Positions 59,992 to 64,000 of a DNA stretch of 64,000 bases are shown piece after piece (the stretch's first letter is position 1; each line of letters begins with the position of its first letter). The stretch comes from Candidatus Accumulibacter affinis (lineage in GTDB: Bacteria > Pseudomonadota > Gammaproteobacteria > Burkholderiales > Rhodocyclaceae): NCBI GenBank assembly GCA_016713625.1, contig JADJOT010000009.1:62001-126000 (forward strand). The letters run 5' to 3'. The notes beneath the pieces are model-generated. The model saw only the letters and a list, made by a program, of their open reading frames with translations, did no database searches and had not been told where the DNA came from. The position numbers were made by a program, and so were the translations under genes.

Positions 59992-61260
59992 ATGGTACGT
60001 CGCAATTTCATGAAGACCGTTTCAGCCGTCGCCGTCACTGCTGCGTTCGGGCTGGGTTCGTTGAGCGCTCTGGCCGCCGAAACGATCAAGGTCGGTATTC
60101 TGCATTCGCTTTCGGGGACCATGGCCATTTCCGAGACAGCGCTCAAGGAAACCGCACTGATGACCATTGCGGATATCAACAAGCACGGCGGGGTACTGGG
60201 CAAAAAGCTGGAACCGGTGGTGGTCGACCCGGCATCCAACTGGCCTCTGTTTGCGGAAAAGGCCCGCCAGTTGCTTTCCAAGGACAAGGTCGCCGTGGTT
60301 TTCGGGTGCTGGACCTCGGTTTCGCGCAAGTCCGTGCTGCCGGTATTCAAGGAACTGAACGGCCTGCTCTTCTATCCCGTGCAGTACGAGGGTGAAGAAC
60401 TTGAAAAGAACGTCTTCTACACCGGCGCTGCGCCCAACCAGCAGGCGATCCCGGCGGTCGAGTATCTGATGAGCAAGGACGGCGGCGAAGCCAAACGCTT
60501 CGTGCTGCTTGGCACCGACTATGTCTATCCGCGCACAACCAACAAGATCCTGCGCGCCTTCCTCAAGTCCAAGGGTGTGGCTGATGCTGACATCATGGAA
60601 GAGTACACGCCGTTTGGTCACAGCGACTACCAGACGATCATCGCCAAGATCAAGAAGTTCTCGAGCGAAGGCAAGAAGACCGCAGTCGTCTCGACCATCA
60701 ACGGTGACTCCAATGTGCCCTTCTACAAGGAACTCGGCAATGCCGGCCTGAAGGCCACCGATGTGCCGGTCATCGCCTTCTCCGTCGGCGAAGAGGAGTT
60801 GCGCGGTGTCGATGCCAAGCCGCTGGTCGGCCATCTGGCCGCCTGGAACTACTTCATGTCGCTGAAGAATCCTGAGAACGAGAAGTTCGTGAAGATGTAC
60901 AAGGACTGGGCCAAGCAGAACAAGCTGCCCAACGCCGGCACGGTGGTGACCAACGACCCGATGGAAGCCACCTTCGTCGGCATCCACATGTGGAAGCAGG
61001 CGGTCGAGAAGGCCAAGTCGACCGACGTCGACAAGGTGATCGCGGCAATGGCCGGCCAGACCTTCAATGCCCCCTCGGGCTACACCTTGAAGATGGATGA
61101 AACCAACCATCACCTGTGGAAGCCGGTGTTCATCGGCGAGATCAAGGCTGACGGCCAGTTCGACGTGGTGTGGAAGACCAAGGGCCCGATCCGCGCCCAG
61201 CCGTGGAGCCCGTTCATAGCGGGTAACGACAAGAAGAAGGACGCGCCGGAAGGCAAGTAA
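59992..61260 (+). CDS. urtA: Urea ABC transporter substrate-binding protein UrtA
   Basis: A 422-residue precursor with a Tat-like signal (MVRRNFMKTVSAVAVTAAFG) and a binding domain matching UrtA: ETIKVGILHSLSGTMAISET, VVVDPASNWPLFAEKARQLL, VFGCWTSVSRKSVLPVFKEL, LLFYPVQYEGEELEKNVFYT, GSDYV-like GTDYVYPRTTNK. It binds urea or short amides in the periplasm. GAGGAG lies 8 bp before the ATG. It is the first gene of urtABC. Confidence 0.96.
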   Translation: MVRRNFMKTVSAVAVTAAFGLGSLSALAAETIKVGILHSLSGTMAISETALKETALMTIADINKHGGVLGKKLEPVVVDPASNWPLFAEKARQLLSKDKVAVVFGCWTSVSRKSVLPVFKELNGLLFYPVQYEGEELEKNVFYTGAAPNQQAIPAVEYLMSKDGGEAKRFVLLGTDYVYPRTTNKILRAFLKSKGVADADIMEEYTPFGHSDYQTIIAKIKKFSSEGKKTAVVSTINGDSNVPFYKELGNAGLKATDVPVIAFSVGEEELRGVDAKPLVGHLAAWNYFMSLKNPENEKFVKMYKDWAKQNKLPNAGTVVTNDPMEATFVGIHMWKQAVEKAKSTDVDKVIAAMAGQTFNAPSGYTLKMDETNHHLWKPVFIGEIKADGQFDVVWKTKGPIRAQPWSPFIAGNDKKKDAPEGK

Positions 61261-61316
61261 GCGAGGCTGATCCGGGTACAGGTGGTCCGCCGTCTGTACC
61301 CGTTCGTGGAGGAAGC

Positions 61317-62912
61317 ATGCGCATCACTGGATTACTGCTTTGCGGCTGGCTGCTGAGCGCCTCGTGCCTGGCGGCCATTGACCCGGCGCTGCTCAAGCCA
61401 TTGGCAGCGGAAGACTCCGACGCCAAGATCGCGGCGATCGTTGCGCTGGCCCAGGCCACGCCGGAGGAGGCTTTGCCGGTACTCAAGGCGTTTTCGGACA
61501 ATTCGCTGGCGGTAGTCGGCGAGCGCGTGGTGATCGTGGATGGTGAGCGTGTGCTCGATGCGTCCAGCAACGTCGAGATACGTCCGGCGCCAGCAGCCAT
61601 CGAGACGATCGGCATCAACAATCGCGTGCGCCGCGAGCTGTCGGCTGCGCTGGCAGCACTGCGCCTTTTTTCGAGCGAACGCTCGGTGCGCTGGCAGGCG
61701 GCGCAGGAAGTGACCCTGAGCGCCGAAGTAAAGATGTTGCCGCTGCTCGACAAGGCACTTGCCGCCGAAAGCGATCCCGAAATCAGGACCCGGCTGCAGC
61801 TCGCGCACGCGCAGGCGAGTCTCGGCTCGACCGATGCCGCCGTGCGCCACGCCGCCGTACGCACGCTCGGCGAAAGCAGCAGCCCGAAAGTGCGTCAGCT
61901 GCTGATCCCGCTGACCGAGAAGCGTGGTGACAACTGGGTCGAACCCGACAGCGCGGTGCGCGCTGCGGCCGGTACGTCGATTCGCTCGATCGAGCAGCGT
62001 CTGGCGTGGGCCGACAACCTCGGTCGGGCGTTCACTGGCCTCTCGCTCGGTTCGATCCTGCTGCTCGCGGCGCTTGGCCTGGCGATCACCTACGGCGTCA
62101 TGGGGGTGATCAACATGGCGCACGGCGAACTACTGATGGTTGGTGCCTACTCGGCGTGGGCGATGCAGAGCGTCTTCCGGGCCTATTTTCCAGCAGCGCT
62201 CGACTGGTATCTGCTGGCGGCGATTCCGGTCGGCTTTCTTGCCGCGGCGCTGGTCGGCGTGCTGATGGAGCGCATCGTCATTCGCCACCTTTACGGCCGC
62301 CCGCTGGAAACGCTGCTGGCCACCTGGGGCATCTCGCTGTTCCTGATGCAGGTGGCGCGTACGCTGTTCGGTGCGCAGAACGTCGAAGTGGCCAACCCGG
62401 TGTGGATGGCCGGTGGCATCGAGGTGCTGCCGAATCTGTTGCTGCCGTGGAACCGGATCATCATTGTCGCCTTTTCGATTGCGGTACTGGTGGCCATGTG
62501 GGCGATCCTCAACCTCTCGCGCCTGGGCATGTTCGTACGGGCAGTGACGCAGAACCGGCCGATGGCTGGTTGCGTCGGCGTGCCGACCGGACGCATCGAC
62601 ACCCTGGCTTTCGGGCTGGGCGCCGGCGTTGCCGGGCTCGGCGGCGTGGCGCTGTCGCAGATCGCCAACGTCGGTCCGGACATGGGGCAGGGCTACATTG
62701 TCGATTCGTTCATGGTTGTCGTGCTTGGCGGCGTCGGGCAGCTCGCCGGCGCGGTCTGGGCGGCGCTCGGTCTCGGCGTGTTCACCAAGTTCCTCGAGGG
62801 CTGGACCGGCGCGGTGGTCGCGAAGATCGTCGTGCTGGTGTTCATCATCATCTTCATCCAGAAGCGTCCGCAGGGCCTGTTTGCCCTCAAGGGCCGCTTT
62901 GTCGAATCCTGA
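61317..62912 (+). CDS. urtB: Urea ABC transporter permease UrtB
   Basis: A 531-residue protein with a signal peptide (MRITGLLLCGWLLSASCLAA), a ~220-residue periplasmic helical-repeat region (VRWQAAQEVTLSAEVKMLPL, AAVRHAAVRTLGESSSPKVR) typical of UrtB, and a LivH-type permease core (GLAITYGVMGVINMAHGELL, GIGVVLE-like RIVIRHLYGRPLETLLATWG, VVVLGGVGQLAGAVWAALGL). It follows urtA by 56 bp. Confidence 0.95.
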   Translation: MRITGLLLCGWLLSASCLAAIDPALLKPLAAEDSDAKIAAIVALAQATPEEALPVLKAFSDNSLAVVGERVVIVDGERVLDASSNVEIRPAPAAIETIGINNRVRRELSAALAALRLFSSERSVRWQAAQEVTLSAEVKMLPLLDKALAAESDPEIRTRLQLAHAQASLGSTDAAVRHAAVRTLGESSSPKVRQLLIPLTEKRGDNWVEPDSAVRAAAGTSIRSIEQRLAWADNLGRAFTGLSLGSILLLAALGLAITYGVMGVINMAHGELLMVGAYSAWAMQSVFRAYFPAALDWYLLAAIPVGFLAAALVGVLMERIVIRHLYGRPLETLLATWGISLFLMQVARTLFGAQNVEVANPVWMAGGIEVLPNLLLPWNRIIIVAFSIAVLVAMWAILNLSRLGMFVRAVTQNRPMAGCVGVPTGRIDTLAFGLGAGVAGLGGVALSQIANVGPDMGQGYIVDSFMVVVLGGVGQLAGAVWAALGLGVFTKFLEGWTGAVVAKIVVLVFIIIFIQKRPQGLFALKGRFVES

Positions 62913-62928
62913 GCCGGGGAGAACGTTG

Positions 62929-64000
62929 ATGAGAACTCCTTTGATCGTCCGCCTCGGGCGCAGCTTCGACGCTCGTGGCTGGCTGCTGGTGGGGTTGTTC
63001 GCCGCTTTTGCGCTGGTTGCCGTGCCGATCATGCACCTGGCGCTGCCGCCAGAGAATCCCTTGCATCTGTCGACCTGGTTCATCACCCTGACCGGCAAGA
63101 TTCTCTGCTACGCGATCGTCGCCGTGGCAATGGATCTGATCTGGGGTTACGGCGGCATCCTCTCGCTCGGTCATGGCCTGTTCTTTGCCCTCGGCGGCTA
63201 CGCCTTCGGGATGTATCTGATGCGGCAGATCGGTCGGGACGGCAGCTACCAGAGCGATCTGCCGGATTTCATGGTCTTCCTCGACTGGCAGGAGTTGCCG
63301 TGGTTCTGGGCCGGCAGCGACAGCTTTCTCTGGGTGGCGCTGCTGGTACTCGTGGTGCCGGCGTTGATCGCTTTCGTGTTCGGCTATTTCGCTTTCCGCT
63401 CGCGCATCAAGGGCGTTTATTTCTCGATCATCACGCAGGCGCTAACCTATGCGGCGATGCTGTTCTTCTTCCGCAACGAGACCGGTTTCGGCGGCAACAA
63501 CGGTTTCACCGATTTCAAGCGGATTCTCGGCTACTCGATCACCGCGCCGGAAACTCGCGTCGTGCTGTTCGGCCTGTCGGCGTTGGCGCTGCTCGGTACG
63601 CTGCTGCTGGCGCGTTACCTGGTGACTTCGAAGTTCGGCCGCGTCCTGACGGCGATCCGTGACGCCGAGTCGCGCGTCATGTTCATCGGCTACCATCCGT
63701 TGTGGTACAAGCTCTTTGTGTGGACGCTGTCGGCGATGCTCTGTGCCATTGCCGGCGCGCTCTACGTGCCGCAGGTGGGGATCATCAACCCATCGGAAAT
63801 GTCGGTCGCCAACTCGATCGAAATCGCCATCTGGGTCGCTGTCGGCGGGCGCGGCACGCTGATTGGGCCGGTCATCGGAGCGTTCATCGTCAACCTGGCG
63901 AAGAGCTGGTTCACCGTCAGTTTTCCCGAATACTGGCTGTTCTTTCTCGGCACGCTGTTCGTCGTCAGTACCTTGTATCTGCCGCAGGGGGTGGTCGGCC
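62929..64000 (+). CDS. urtC: Urea ABC transporter permease UrtC (3' end outside window)
   Basis: The frame from ATG 62929 (GGGGAGAACGTTG before it) stays open to the window edge, 357 codons: MRTPLIVRLGRSFDARGWLL, VAVAMDLIWGYGGILSLGHG, LFFALGGYAFGMYLM, FVFGYFAFRSRIKGVYFSII, NETGFGGNNGFTDFKRILGY and AIWVAVGGRGTLIGPVIGAF. This is the LivM-like urea permease UrtC, 16 bp downstream of urtB. urtD and urtE, the ATPases, are expected beyond. Confidence 0.95.
   Translation, partial: MRTPLIVRLGRSFDARGWLLVGLFAAFALVAVPIMHLALPPENPLHLSTWFITLTGKILCYAIVAVAMDLIWGYGGILSLGHGLFFALGGYAFGMYLMRQIGRDGSYQSDLPDFMVFLDWQELPWFWAGSDSFLWVALLVLVVPALIAFVFGYFAFRSRIKGVYFSIITQALTYAAMLFFFRNETGFGGNNGFTDFKRILGYSITAPETRVVLFGLSALALLGTLLLARYLVTSKFGRVLTAIRDAESRVMFIGYHPLWYKLFVWTLSAMLCAIAGALYVPQVGIINPSEMSVANSIEIAIWVAVGGRGTLIGPVIGAFIVNLAKSWFTVSFPEYWLFFLGTLFVVSTLYLPQGVVG

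Overview
The window looks like a GC-rich betaproteobacterial chromosome, most likely Rhodocyclales (Candidatus Accumulibacter/Dechloromonas-like). The evidence is the zapB/zapA/6S RNA block, the miaB-phoH-ybeY-corC-lnt order, a stand-alone AcnB, PurU, ThrH and a urtABC urea transporter. The genus assignment is inference.

Layout. 1-0.9 kb: end of a cobalamin cluster (cobC', cobS). 1.2-2.1 kb: a restriction-modification locus reduced to an intact MT-A70 DNA methyltransferase plus a deletion scar of its BglII/BstYI-type endonuclease. 2.2-3.0 kb: 6S RNA, zapA and a ZapB-like protein. 3.1-7.0 kb: cobalamin riboswitch and btuBCD. 7.1-26.2 kb: ordinary housekeeping genes, nearly all on the minus strand (hemerythrin, two ABC-F ATPases, purU, thrH, LysE exporter, sterol-desaturase-like protein, polysaccharide deacetylase, gloA, metallopeptidase, plsC, gmhB, glyS, glyQ, lnt, corC).

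26.2-33.8 kb: a gene-cassette array inserted between corC and ybeY, splitting a normally contiguous operon. It carries attC-like sites, DUF4160/DUF2442, HigBA-type toxin-antitoxin, nitronate monooxygenase, PaiB-like, Shedu-like (DUF4263) and DUF2971 genes, an IS110 remnant and, at its right end, a 5' remnant of an integron integrase with promoter and LexA box. 33.8-40.2 kb: ybeY, phoH, miaB, acnB and small genes. 40.2-45.1 kb: a second cassette array in the same orientation, headed by a longer intI that is frameshifted and has lost its catalytic tyrosine. One cassette is a hicBA module interrupted by an IS66-family element with an 8-bp target duplication. 45.1-46.6 kb: a decayed partial copy of eamA and a toxin-antitoxin pair.

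46.6-59.1 kb: eamA, livFGMH, a 2.7 kb defence/toxin-antitoxin island (Mrr-type endonuclease, orphan antitoxins, HicB, DUF2442/DUF4160), putA, livJ and a GntR regulator, probably one amino-acid uptake and proline catabolism locus split by the island. 59.4-64 kb: tRNA-Leu(CAA), a sigma-54-type promoter and urtABC (urtC runs off the window).

The main biological point is a decaying, SOS-box-controlled chromosomal integron present as two attI/intI platforms about 10.8 kb apart, with toxin-antitoxin and anti-phage-type cassettes, set among conserved operons.
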